Source: Macrophomina tecta
Taxonomy: Eukaryota > Ascomycota > Dothideomycetes > Botryosphaeriales > Botryosphaeriaceae
Length of the DNA: 64,000 nt
Direction: 5' to 3'
Assembly: GCA_024180945.1 (NCBI GenBank)
Contig: JAKSGN010000007.1
Location: forward strand, 744,001 to 808,000
Made by a program: the position numbers and the translations under genes. The notes under the pieces were generated by a model. That model saw only the letters and a program-made list of their open reading frames with translations. It was not told the DNA's origin and did not search any database. This document shows, piece after piece, positions 11,786 through 25,079 of this stretch (positions within the stretch are counted from its first letter, which is position 1; every line of letters starts with the position of its first letter).

Positions 11786-12223
11786 ATGGTAGGTGACGGA
11801 CTGCTGTTGCTGCGGTATATAACTAGATCTGACGGTCGGCTCAGGAAAGCCCTCACGAGCACCAGCAGAGTCTACTGCTCGGCCGCATCATCACCAATGT
11901 CGTACGTTCAATATCGGGAAGTAAGCCCCGACAGATTGAGTCCTGATGCATGCCAACAGGAGAAACTGAATGAGGCGGTCATGGTCCTGAACAAGAACCT
12001 TCAGGTATGCTTTGCGCCTTCGGGGCCCCCGATAATCATGCTAACACGCTCACAGGAAATCAACATCCAGAACATGAACGTCGAGCTGGTCGCGCAGATG
12101 TTCAAGAACTACCAGTCCAATGTGCTCTTCCATCTTGAAGGTTGGTTTTCTGTTCTAGCCCATGTGGCTTCGCTAACAGGACCTGCAGCCACGGACAGTC
12201 TCAAGGACCCGGTAGAGCAGTAG
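11786..12223 (+). CDS. DAD4: DASH complex subunit Dad4
   Basis: Five exons (11786-11788, 11845-11901, 11960-12004, 12056-12140, 12189-12223) encode 74 aa, close to the 72 aa of yeast Dad4. The protein starts MESPHEHQQ and has [24 protein letters not shown] and [11 protein letters not shown], matching the family along its length. The first exon is only the ATG: intron 1 (GTAGGT...CAG) follows it immediately. Dad4 is a short helical subunit of the DASH/Dam1 ring that couples kinetochores to spindle microtubules. It lies head to head with IES6 and 352 bp upstream of ARP5. Confidence 0.9.
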   Translation: MVGDGLLLLRYITRSDGRLRKALTSTSRVYCSAASSPMSYVQYREVSPDRLSPDACQQEKLNEAVMVLNKNLQVCFAPSGPPIIMLTRSQEINIQNMNVELVAQMFKNYQSNVLFHLEGWFSVLAHVASLTGPAATDSLKDPVEQ

Positions 12224-12575
12224 GAACAAGCGCGAGGAGGGGTCAAACTTTACATACATTTCCATGGGCACGGTCCCCGGCGGCTCTTTGGTTCTTGGGC
12301 GAGGTCAATTGACATGGTGGGCATTTTGGCGTTTGTAGCCGCAGTCGGTCGAGCAGGGGTTGGTTGGGAGGAAGCTTGACGATCTGCGGCGCTTGGTGCT
12401 TTGTGGAGCACCTCCGGACTTTAGACACCTGGGATACCTTAGCTTTCTGCTTGCTTGCAACTCTCCGCGCCTGCCCCAGCCCTTGCAACCGTGACGCCTC
12501 GCCCCGCCCACCCAGACCATGACATAGCCTCTGCACATCTGTCCGCCCCAAGCACACATCTCCAGCGTCGACATC

Positions 12576-15040
12576 ATGGTTCAGCCCGACTCAACCGGCG
12601 CCGCGCAAGACATGCGCAACGCGAAACCGAGTCCTGAAAGGATATGGTCCATCAAAGACCCCCCGTTCGAAGGCATCCGCGAGGTCGACACCGAGGGCTA
12701 CCGCCGCAGCGACTCCAGAACCGCCATCGTCATCGACAATGGTACGCCGAGCTCCTGTTCAGCTCTACGACTTTCTGTACTAACACAGCTGTGATGCAGG
12801 CTCGTCCGCCGTACGCGCCGGCTGGGACTTCGACGAGAACCCACGCCTCTCCGTCGCCCCGATGATGGCGCGCTACAGGGATCGCAAGCTCAACACCACC
12901 TTCCAATTCATCGGCAACGAGGTCTACGCCGACGGCACCGCGCGCGGCCAAGCTAAGAATGTCTACGAGCCCGGGACGAACATCATCAACAACTGGGACG
13001 CGATGGAGGGTGTGCTGGACTACGTCTTCATCAAGATGGGCATCGACGGGTCCAACGGCGGAATCAATCGCCCCGTCCTCATGACAGAGCCCGTCGCGAA
13101 CCTGGGCTATTCACGAAGGAGTGCGTGCACTGCCCCCATTTGTACGGCGGCGATGCTAACAGCAGGCCTCTCCCAGCTATGTCGGAAATCCTCTTCGAGC
13201 TCTACGGCGCGCCCTCCGCTGCTTTCGGCATTGACTCCCTCTTCTCCTACAACTACAACAACGGCAAGAATGGTCTCGTCGTCTCTTCGTCCTACACCTC
13301 CACTCATCTAATCCCCGTCATCGAGTCGAAAGCGATGCTTACTCACGCCACCCGCATCAACTGGGGCCGATTCCAGACCGCCGAGTTCCTTCAAAAGCTA
13401 CTCCGGCTGAAATACCCGACCTTCCCTGGCAAGCTTACCGATATCCAAGCTGAGGACCTCGTGCGTGAACACTGCTACGTATCGCAAGACTTCGACGGCG
13501 AAGTCAGCAAATACCTGGACTGGACTGGGTTGGAAGATCGGGATCACGTCATTCAATTCCCATATACAGAGCAGGTCGTGGTGCAGAAAACAGAGGAGGA
13601 GCTGGCGCGGGCGGCTGAGAAGCGCAAGGAAAGCGGCAGACGGCTGCAGGAGCAGGCGGCAAAGATGAGGCTTGAGAAGCTTATCGCGAAGGAGCAGGAG
13701 CTCGCATATTACAAGGAATTGCAGTCCAGGCTGCTGGAAACCACCAAGAAGGAGGCAAAGCGCATCCTGGAGGGCGAAGATTTTGATGATGAGGCGCAGT
13801 TGGAGAAGAGGATCAGGGAGCTGGACAAGTCCATTCGCAAGGCCAGAAATAAGGACGTTGGCGACCTGGAGGAGGAGGAGAATGAGCCGCCGACATTCCC
13901 CTTGGTGGAAGTTCCGGATGACCAGCTCGACGAGGAAGGACTGAAGCAGAAGCGCCAGCAGAGGCTGATGAAGTCGAATTACGAAGCTCGACAGCGTGCC
14001 AAGGCAGAAAAAGAGCGCGAGAAGGCCAGAATTGCAGAGGAAGAGCGTCTAGACAATGAGCGCAGAGAAAACGATCCTGAGACATGGATTGAGGAGAGAA
14101 GAACAGCTCGTCAGGTATATTTTCTCAACCCTACTGTAAAGCGCATAATAATTGACCATCATTCCAGGCAATCATCCAGAAAATCAAAGACCGCGAACGC
14201 CTCAAGGCCGACTTAGGCAACCGCAAATCTCTCGCCGCACAGATGCGTATGAAGAGCATCGCCAATCTTGCCTCCGACAACCCCACAAAGAAGCGTCGTC
14301 GTGGTGCCGACGAGGACACCTTCGGCGCCGACGACGCTGACTGGGGCGTCTACCGCACCATCGCTACCGGTGAAGGCAGTGACGACGAGGAGGAAGAGGA
14401 CCTAAACACCTCCCTCAAAGCCATCGAAACTCAGCTGCTAAAACACGACCCCAACTTCACCGAGGACAGCACCCGCGAAGCACAGATGGACTGGACGAAG
14501 TCGCTCGTACACGCTTTTGCCCACGGCCCGTACTCCTTTGATCCAGAGTCTCAGCGCGAGGCCCACCAGATCCACCTTAACGTCGAGCGCATTCGCGTCC
14601 CCGAAGTCGTCTTTCAACCCAGCATCGCCGGCCTTGATCAAGCTGGCATCGTGGAGATCGCAGCTAGTATCTTGACTGAGCGCCTGGGCGATCATCCGAA
14701 GCAGAAGGATGTCTTGAAGGACGTGTTCTTGACGGGTGGAAACACGCTTTTCCAGGGATTTGAGGAGAGATTGAGGAATGAGTTGCGCGCATACCTGCCG
14801 GTCGAGGCGCAGTTAATTGTAAGAAAGGCGAAGGACCCCGTGCTGGATGCATGGAGAGGTGCTGCAAGGTGGGCAAGGAGTTCAGAGTCAAGAAAGGCGT
14901 GGGTGAGCAAAGCGGAGTGGGCGGAGAAGGGCGGGGATTATATCAAGGTGAGTTTGAGAAATGATATTTCTAAGCCTGGAACATGGCTTGCTGACCAAAT
15001 TCCGTAGGAACATGATTTCAGCAATATCTACTCATGGTAG
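12576..15040 (+). CDS. ARP5: Actin-related protein 5 (INO80 complex)
   Basis: Five exons (12576-12741, 12800-13120, 13177-14114, 14168-14947, 15008-15040) give 745 aa, close to yeast Arp5. The actin fold begins with the phosphate loop AIVIDNGSSAVRAGW (residues about 50-64). MTEPV and SEILFELYGAP follow. A long charged helical insertion (about residues 310-470, rich in E, K and R) splits the fold, as is typical for Arp5. The C-terminal actin half resumes and contains DVFLTGGNTLFQGFEERL. Arp5 with Ies6 is needed for INO80 nucleosome sliding in the nucleus. The last exon has only 10 codons plus the stop. Transposon A1 begins 33 bp after the stop, so the 3' UTR probably ends in transposon DNA. 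Confidence 0.95.
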
Positions 15041-15073
15041 AAGGGTCTGGCGAAGAGAAGAAAAGACAGGATA

Positions 15074-16925
15074 ACGTGTTTCACCACCGAGCCGTCCAAA
15101 CCACCGAGCCGTCCACTTCCTCACCAACATCACACTTTGAACTCAAGTTATTCAACACAACACAAAAATTTCAATAAACTAGTAGCGATCCTAGATTACT
15201 CAGTACCTGTTACCTCCTCTGTACAAGTCCGTCTGTTGTGCCCGGTCTTGCCGCAGTTCCCACAGCGCCGTTGAGCCCCCTGCGCGCCCTCTGCGCGAGC
15301 CTTCTTAGAGGGCTGTTCGCTGCCCTCTGCCCCCCAGCGCCCTGAGGATTAGATAGCTGACCGCCGTCTACCATTGTTAGCGTGCCCCGATTCTGTACGT
15401 ACTTTCTTTTACGCTGTTTCTTCTTGTTTGCGGCCTCTGTGGCCCTTTGAAGGGCAGAGAGTTCGTCGCGTACTAACACAGCAGAGTGCACCATGAATGA
15501 CGCGCCTTTTACGAGCGATTGAAGCGATCCACGCGCCTCTGTAGGTGAGGAGCTGCAATACTGCCTTATCTGCTGATAAAGTAGCCTTGATTGGGCCTCT
15601 AATTCGCGCATATTGCTGGGCGTTTTGGATTCCCATGGGACAGCCTCTGGTGCAGGCGGTGTAGGCGTACGAAGCCTGACATCAACCTTCGATAACACAA
15701 CCTGCGGGTCGAGCGGCACCAAGCCAGCTCCTCGGAAGCTTGCACAGATATTCTCCTTTGTGAACACCTTGTAATAAGCCGCCTTGTACGCCTGTATAAA
15801 GGCTGGTTTGTCGATTTTTGTGGCCATCAAGCGCGCCAAGCCTGAGATCTAAGAGCGGTACGCCCGCTTTAACGGCGAGAAAATGCCCACATCAAGCGGC
15901 TGCAGGAGGTGCGACGAATGCGACGGCATACAGACGGTAATAATCTTCTCCTCCTTGCACAGATCCTAGAACTCAATTAAGTTATAGCTCTCGTGGCCGT
16001 CGATTATGAGCAGCCGGTACACCCCCACAGTACGCGACTTTATATGCGCGTTAAAGTGCTCTAACCACTTCACTCCAAGCTCATTTATCGTCCAGCCGTT
16101 GGCGCTGACAGCAACAACCCAGTCCTCCATGCCAGAGGTGTCTTCGTACCAAGTGTTAATGTGGTTCTTGCCGGCGAAGATCGTAAAGGGTGGGATCGTC
16201 CAACCGAGCGCGCTAATCGCGTTAATAACTAAAGTCCACTCGCGATTGCCTGGCTAGATAAATTTTCGTTTTCCGCGCCTTTCAGAGCCTGTAATAACTA
16301 GCAGAGAGCCTATTACGCCCATCATAAAGCCAGTTTCATCAAAGTTGTACGTATCCTCGTCTAGGATACCGTACTTCTCCTTCACAGAGCGAACGAGATC
16401 GAACTACCGCTCGATAACCACTGGGTCCTCGTTTAAGGCTCGCTGGCGATCGTACGCGCGAGTCCAGCACGTTTTGAGCTCATCTCTGCGGCTGATGAAC
16501 CTGTCTGGCTAGTTCTTGCCCACGGTACCCCCGTCGCGCTCTGCCAGCAATTTGTTGGCCATATCACGTAGTATATCCTTGGAGGGCGGAAACCCTCTCG
16601 AATCCAGGTCCAGTATACGCTCGACAATCGCGCCTTCTTCATGTTTGGTAAGCTTCTTGCCGTTAGGCACAGCTTCTACGCGTGGTATGGCACCTGCGCG
16701 TCGGTCGCGTACGGTTGATCGGGGAGCAAGGTACTCGCGACAGGTAGCTCTTTCGCTGTGCGACGCGTGGGTATCAATAGATTGGATAGCAAGGTTAATA
16801 TACTGAGTTTTCTGGGATGATTTCATAGCGTTGTGGTGATGCATCGTGTTGAGTTTTCATCCGATGCGTTTTTGGTGAGGAAGTGGACGGCTCGGTGGTT
16901 TGGACGGCTCGGTGGTGAAACACGT
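15074..16925 (-). mobile_element. Element A1, pogo/Fot1-type DNA transposon (1852 bp)
   Basis: Perfect terminal inverted repeats starting ACGTGTTTCACCACCGAGCC on both ends, flanked by TA duplications (15072-15073, 16926-16927). Within each end the motif GAGCCGTCC recurs 17 bp apart. The interior is a transposase on the minus strand with five in-frame TAG codons. It also has a one-base loss in a C homopolymer near 15328 that shifts the C-terminus out of frame. Nearly identical to A2 and A4. Confidence 0.93.
15196..16844 (-). pseudogene. Transposase of element A1, five TAG stops plus a frameshift
   Basis: The reading frame starts MHHHNAMKSSQKTQYINLA. It has an N-terminal helix-turn-helix, a Tc5/CENP-B-type second helix-turn-helix (GFPPSKDILRDMANKLL), then the DDE domain with DETGF, DGHES and LLQPLDV as the three catalytic aspartates. 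A shared set of five TAG codons interrupts it. Compared with A2, one C is missing near 15328, so the C-terminal zinc knuckle is lost from the frame. Related intact proteins are encoded by elements B, C and D. Confidence 0.9.
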
Positions 16926-17202
16926 TAGACGCTTTACTTGATATTCATGATTGCATGGGAGAAATCTTTGACCGAATTAGGTATGCTGCAATTGCATGAT
17001 TCCACTTCTACATTACTACCATCCACTCAATCCCTAATTCGCAGGGAGGCCGTCTAATATTCCACTTTGTTGCCGTCTTCTTCTTCTCTAAGGAGTATAA
17101 TCGTCTTCATGAATCTGGCCGCCAGTTCACACACCTGCTAAAAATGAAGACCCCGTCTAGCACCCCCTAAGAATAGACATATAATCCAGTAGCAACTACC
17201 AC

Positions 17203-19577
17203 CTACCAAGCCTCCCACTTCTGCCCACCCATGGCGACCAATCGATTGAACAACTCATCCCTCAACGGCAGCGCCGTGACCTTCCATACCGCACCCGTCT
17301 TATCCGTCATCTCCAGTCCATCCGTCACCTCCCTGCCCATCGCCCAGCCAACCACCAACTTCGCCTTCCACCCATACCCACCCACTTTCTTCAACTCTCT
17401 AATCTCCGCAACAGGGACGCTCCACGCCGGATGCACGCCATCCTCAGCCGCACCAGCATCCTCTCCACCAACGCCCTTCTCTACAACCTTACTATCTGTA
17501 CTAAACGCCACGCACGGAATCGTCGCCTTGGTCGTAATATAAACCGCGCCCTTCCTGCCATGATACCGCGCCCTGAAGCTCACCGGCCCGCTCCTCTTGC
17601 CGCCGACGCCCACGCGCTGGACGACGCCGAGCCGGTCCTTCGCGGGCGTCGAGCCCGTCTTCGCCTTGACCTTGTCGGCGCCGATGGCGGTCTCGACGAC
17701 GCCCTTGGTCGTGCCGCGGAAGAAGTTCAGGATGCGCGAGCCCTTCTTGCCGTGGGCCTTGTCCTTCCCCGCATCGATGTCCTGCCCGGCGGTCTCGCGC
17801 GTGACGGAGGCGTCGTGCTCGGCGATTGCGGCGTCGAGTTCGGCTGGCGTCGCGTTGAGCGGGGGGTCGGCGCCGGTGGCGCGCAGGTGCTGGTCGGTGA
17901 CGGCGGCGGGCGCGTCGGGAGGGGGAGGGTGGGCGCCGATGGTGGAGGTAGGTGGGGGCGGTAGCGGCGCCTTGTTGGCTTCGCCGATGCGCAGCAGGGT
18001 GAGGGTGAGCTGGGCGTTGGTGGGCACGCCTTTGAGCAGCGTGTTGCGGATCTCGAGCAGGCGCTGCCAGTGCGGGAAGCGCGAGTTGAGCCAGGTCAGG
18101 GCGCGCGAGAGGATCGGGTCGCCGAAGAAGAGGAAGCCTGTGCTGAAGGTGACACATTTCATGAAGAGGTAGGAGGAGAGGAAGAGAGAGGTCAGGAGGA
18201 CTGGAACAACCAGCGCGGCGAGCCGGAGGCGGTAGATGTTTCTGGGAAAGGGTGGGGTGGGTGAGAGGGCGCTGGGTGGAGATGTTAGTCCTCATGATTT
18301 CTTTGCGGTCTGTATGGTCCTTAGGATGAGCCTTACTTTCCAAAGCGCTCCCATGTGTCCGTGAATTCGGCAATGGCGTGCATCACAGGCCTCATCTTCG
18401 ACCACATAGCCGTCTCCATAGGCACCTTAGTCTTGTCATGTTGAGCATCAGGCTTGGCCCCGCCAGCTGCTTCCTTCGCACTGGCTGCTTCCGTCGCGAT
18501 GGCTGTGGGATCCGGCACAACTGAATCCTGAGGTGCAGCACCTCCATTCTCCTCCGTGGGATCTGACTGGGGATTTTTGCCAGCGACGCTGCTGAGGGTA
18601 ACAGAGGCGATGCCATTGACGAAGTTGCTGGCCTCCTGCTCGACTGCCTCTCCCTTGTGGTTCTCAGGTGCTCCCGTAGCGCTGTCATGGCTACCGAGTA
18701 CGCCCGCCTTGGGCTTCTGTACGCCCCCAGTCTTGCCATTCACAAGAGCTATGGGCGCTGGTGGGAAGAGGAACCCCCGCGACGGCGGGTACGCGATGAG
18801 TGCGATCAGTGTCGCAGTAAACAAAGGAACCAGGAAGTCAAAAGCCCAGGCTATGAAGTAGGCCTGCGGGACGATCAGCAAAACGGCAAATTAACTGAAG
18901 GCCTGAATGAGGACTTACGGTGCAGAACCATGCAGTTCTCCTCGTCTCCCTCCAGCTTCTCAATCTCGCAATCTGCTTGCCGCCACCCAAGAACCCAATA
19001 ATCTGACACCTTGATCAGCAATGGCCCCTTGCCCACCAAGATATACCCCCAAGTACTCACCACCGTCATATACAACCTCTCCACATTCGCCCTCAATTTA
19101 TCCGGGCTAAACTCCTCCTCGTCCGCGATATTCAAATCCAGATTCCCCGGGACCGGGTGCGGATACTCCTTGACATGATAGATTTGCTGAATTTCAAGCT
19201 CCCATCAGCACACAGTCCCCGCTTTTCCCACTCTCTCAGAGAAAGCCTACCTTATTAAACCTCCGCACCAACATCCACAACTCTTCATTCTCCAACCCAC
19301 CCACCAGCGGCTCCGCGACAATCTCCTTCGGCTCGTTCCACCCAAGGTCTACAACTTCCTCTTCGTGGTCTTTCTGCGCGAGGCCTTTCTCGTCGGCTTC
19401 TGGGTCGCCTTGCATGGCGAGCGAGTGGGAGAGAGTGGGTTCGTCGCGGAGGGTGGAAGCCGCTTCCTGTATCCGCGTTGGGTCGCCAGTCGTGGCAGTG
19501 GTGTCGGATGCGAGTGGCGCGGGGAGGAGGTCTTTGTAGACGGCGCCGGGGCGGGGGGGATCAGTGTTGTCGGCCAT
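17203..19577 (-). CDS. DUF3292 family membrane protein
   Basis: Five exons on the minus strand (19577-19251, 19186-19061, 18972-18919, 18863-18337, 18241-17203) join in frame to 690 aa. The blocks match the fungal DUF3292 family: PPRPGAVYKDL, LWMLVRRFNKQIYHVK, EEEFSPDKLRANVERLYMTV, RLRSWRETRRTAWFC, YFIAWAFDFL, FPPAPIALVNGKTGGVQKPK and EQEASNFVNGIASV. Hydrophobic segments at AYFIAWAFDFLVPLFTATLI and in exon 5 (LAALVVPVLLTSLFLSSYLF) indicate a membrane protein. A PH-like or GRAM-like C-terminal part is possible but unproven. The biochemical function is unknown. Confidence 0.88.
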
Positions 19578-20617
19578 GTCGGAGGGATGCTGGGCTGCGC
19601 TTTCTGGAGGGATGAGGGTAGGGGTAAGAGAAGGCTCTCGTAGGGCAAGAAACAGGAAAGACTGTTTCCAAAAGCACAAGCCTTCGAGTATGCACTGTTC
19701 CCGGCGAAGTGTAAGTCGGGTTGTTTGTGGGCGAACAGGCGTGAGAGTCGTGTGTCTGTCTTGAGGGTTGACTGTTCGAGCTGCTGTGATACACAAGCAC
19801 GCGCAGCTCGTTCCCTCTCCCTCGGTAGAATCTAACAGCAGGCCCAGCGCTTATACCAAACACAGGCGATGACAAGGTGCTCGATCAAAGTGTGCATGGG
19901 CGTCCAGCAATTGTTCCAATCCACGGACAAGCCAGCGCGGCGCGAATGACGTATGCGGCTGTAAACACTCCACAAGGCCGGCCCCAGATCTGGAGTGGGG
20001 AAGAGGCGCTCGCACTAATGCTTTCCCGTTCTTGATGACCAAAGCGGCTGGTACGCACTTTTGAACGCAAAGAGAGAAGGTCGATGTGCTCGGACGCCGG
20101 ATGGGTGATCGATCTGGGTTATGATGTGGGGATCATGGTGGCTGGATTGAGCGAAAATGATGTCGACGGGATCGACACGCGTGCATGGCTCCCCGGCTGC
20201 CAATCGCGGGAAGCTGCTCTGCACTGACTACCGCTAAAGTCGTCATCATGGCAGCACAGCAATTCCGATTCCGGTGAGCTGGTCGATCTACGTAGCGTTG
20301 CCAGTTGCCGAAGGCACTACGAGTTGAAAGTAGTCGTCCGAACGTTTGTTTCGGACCACCCTGTTGCAGTTGCACAAAGGACTGTCAACCTACCAGTGGC
20401 TTATTTTAGTTGATTGCTCCCAGCCAGTAGCCCCTTCCTGGGCTGCAGACAGCGAAGCGAATTAGAAGGAGGCGAAATCCATGTCTTCTCTCGTATGCTT
20501 CTCTATAATACACTCATGCAACTCTTCCCAATGTCCGTCCCATCTCATTGCTGAAAACACCGCCATGAACGCCTGATAATGTCTACAAGACTGTCTTTGC
20601 TGAGAAGTTGAAAAAAA
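19578..20617. other. Intergenic, no gene recognised
   Basis: About 1.04 kb between two minus-strand genes. It must include the promoter of the DUF3292 gene and the terminator of the UbiB-like gene. No frame with protein features was seen. Confidence 0.35.
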
Positions 20618-22888
20618 TTAAATGTTAGGAGAGAGGAGATCATATTTCACGCAAGCCTCAACCTATTAACATTAGCATCAAATCATGATAAGATGGTGAG
20701 GTAATTGGTACTTACACTTTCAACGGAAGCCCGAAGCCAACTGCGAGCTTCCAATCCTGCCCAAACCTTGAGCATCGAGAAGTCGGCGCCGCGAACCATA
20801 CCTCTGCCACTCTGCGCACCAAGTTTCCGCAGGATAGGTAATGCGCTATAACACGACGATATTAGCAAATGTTGCAGATCACAAAGAGCAACGCGCTTAC
20901 CCAGCGAAAAGGTCCATTTCGGGATCGATCTGCCGCCCGATACCCTCGAGCAGAAGAATACTCAGAACCACATTGACAAAATCACCTTCAAGTCTGACGT
21001 GGTGTTGTCTGACCATGGTCAAGACGTCGTTCAGAATGTCGCCAATCTTGATGTTACCCAGGGCAAAAGTGCGGCTCTTGACGCTCAACACCAGGTGCTG
21101 CATCTTCAATGCAAAAACTTCCTTGTCAATGACTGCCTCAGGTTGTCTGCACCTCTCGACCATCAAGTGGCCCGCGCGGTAGCCATCGAATTCTGCCACA
21201 GCTTTGAAGAGGTCAAGGAAATTCCTGCGGTTCTTATCGTTTAGCTCCGTGACAAGACCGGTATCAATGAAGATAAGCTGAGGACGATAGCCCTCACTGT
21301 CCAGCCGCTGAAGTTCAGCGTGCCATTCCTGGCGCTTGCCTCTTAAAGGCTTCAAGCGGGTTATCACTTCTTCGGTGACATCAGTCGAGTTGCTAACGGA
21401 TTCCGGGGTCTTCCGTGATTTGAACGTAGGGATATCAGGGGCTTCGGGCTTGTAGAATCGAACCATGATGTTCCCGGGATGCAGGTCAGCGTGCACAAAA
21501 TTGTCAATCAATACCATGTGAAGGAAGGCATTTAGACCCTCGTCGGCGACTTCTTTCCTGTATGGTCCACCTCCGTATTGCAGCAAATCTTCCAGGGCAA
21601 CTCCGTTGGCGAACTCTTCAACAAGTACCTGGCGAGTGGTGTACTCATTATACGGAAAAGGGAACCAAGCGGTAGTGCGCTCCTTGAATTTTTGGCGGAA
21701 GATGGTCAAGTTGGCGCCTTCAATTCTGAGGTCCAACTGCAGCCTCATCATCTCAGCGAACTGTTTCACCTCGTCGGGGAAGGAGAGCCATTCCATAGTA
21801 GGAATGGCGTTAATGATATGAGCGAAGAACGACATTATGCGCAAGTCTCTTCGGACAATCTTCTCAATGTGCGGGTGCAGGACTTTGATGGCGACATAGG
21901 AAGAAGGTACGCGGCGGGGTGTACTCTTCAAAGTCGCATCGACATTCTTCTTCAGCTTCTGGCGGAGGTTTTGGGGCTGGTCGATATCCGATTCCACGAG
22001 CGCAGCGAGATCCGGCTTGAGCTTTGCTCTGTACACCTGGGCAATGGCTCCGACGCCAAGGGGCTTTTCGTCGAACTCGTCGAATATCTCTTCGAAGCTG
22101 CGGCCATCGAATGCCCTCTCCACAATCTGCTTTGTCTGCTGGAGGGAATGGGCCGGCGCGTTCGAGTGGAGGGACGACATGTACTTGCACATTTCCGTGG
22201 GGAAGATGTCGGTGCGCGATGCTGCCCATTGGCCGAGCTAATCGACTCAGCGTCAGCACGCAAGGTCTAAGCTAGCCTCAACGCTTCTGTATTCGCCTAC
22301 CTTTATAAAAGCAGCGCCCGCTCTCTCCATACTCTTTACCAAAAACGAATACCACCACAGAGTTCCAGTCCTCTCATTATCCCGGTCGGCCACTCTTCTC
22401 CCTACCCAGATAGCCGGTATAGTCAAGATCACAGGCACGAATATCGCAACCAGGTGGACGAAGCGCAAGCCGGTGGCCAGCGGCTCCCAGATGTAGTTCT
22501 CAAAGAAGAAGTACACGCCCTTCCGGAACCCCTTCGAGTGTTCGATGGCCTTGGGAAGCTGCTCCTTCAGCTCGGCGCGCGAGGCTTCCAGCATGAGCTG
22601 TTCGCCGGTGCGCTCGTCGTCGTCATTACTGCTCTGCGATAACGCGACGAAGGCAGCCGGGCTAAGCGCCGTGCTGGCGAAGAGGAGCGTGCGGCCGGCG
22701 ACGCCGCGGGGGGCGCTGCGGAGGAATGAGGATGGCGACGAGCACGAGGGGCGCGCAAAGGCGCGTCGGGCGGTCGAGGAGAAGAGCGAGCGGTGCAGGC
22801 TAGCTTCGGTGAAGGCGGAGCGCAGCGCAGCGCCGGCGGGCAGGTGTGGGCGGAGGCATTGGCGGCCGAGCAGGAGGACCGTCCTCAT
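20618..22888 (-). CDS. Mitochondrial ABC1/UbiB-family atypical kinase (ADCK2/Cqd1-like)
   Basis: Four exons (22888-22301, 22237-20901, 20845-20716, 20662-20618) encode 699 aa. The N-terminus (MRTVLLLGRQCLRPHLP, later LHRSLFSSTARRAF) is a mitochondrial presequence. A hydrophobic segment lies at FVHLVAIFVPVILTIPAIWV. The UbiB signature KxGQ appears as FIKLGQ at the exon 1-2 junction. VAIKVLHPH holds the ATP-site lysine, HADLHPGNIM the catalytic loop and IFIDTGLV the metal-binding loop. LGQWAASRTDIFP points to the ADCK2/yeast Cqd1 branch. This family is linked to coenzyme Q distribution and mitochondrial lipids. The last exon has only 15 codons including the stop. Confidence 0.9.
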
Positions 22889-23243
22889 AGTCGAGCTGAG
22901 AGGATGGCTGGCTATGAACAGCGGACAGCCATGGAGGGGCGCGGCGAGTATTGGGGCGAGAAAAGCGCGGCTGCCTCGAAGGGAAGGGCAAGGAAGCAGG
23001 CGGCGGCTGATGAGAGACGATGCACATCGGATGACGTCGCGATTCGGCAGCCCGGCCGCACCCGCAATTCGCCGGGCAAGCTCCGAGCGCGGAGATGAAA
23101 TCATGTGAAAGCAAGTCTTCGTCGCTGATTTCGCATCCTATTTACGCGCAAAGACAACATCACAAGTCATCGCCATAGAGGCATTGTCTACCCGCTCCAG
23201 GTCCGGTTTCCCGTCTTCCGTCTAGGAGAGCCCTCGGTGCTCC

Positions 23244-25079
<1,836 letters not shown>

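Noticed and set aside
17501..18373. 290-aa minus-strand frame rich in R, P and H
   Set aside because: It is a shifted frame of the DUF3292 gene; its composition is the shadow of that gene and the true exons join in another frame.
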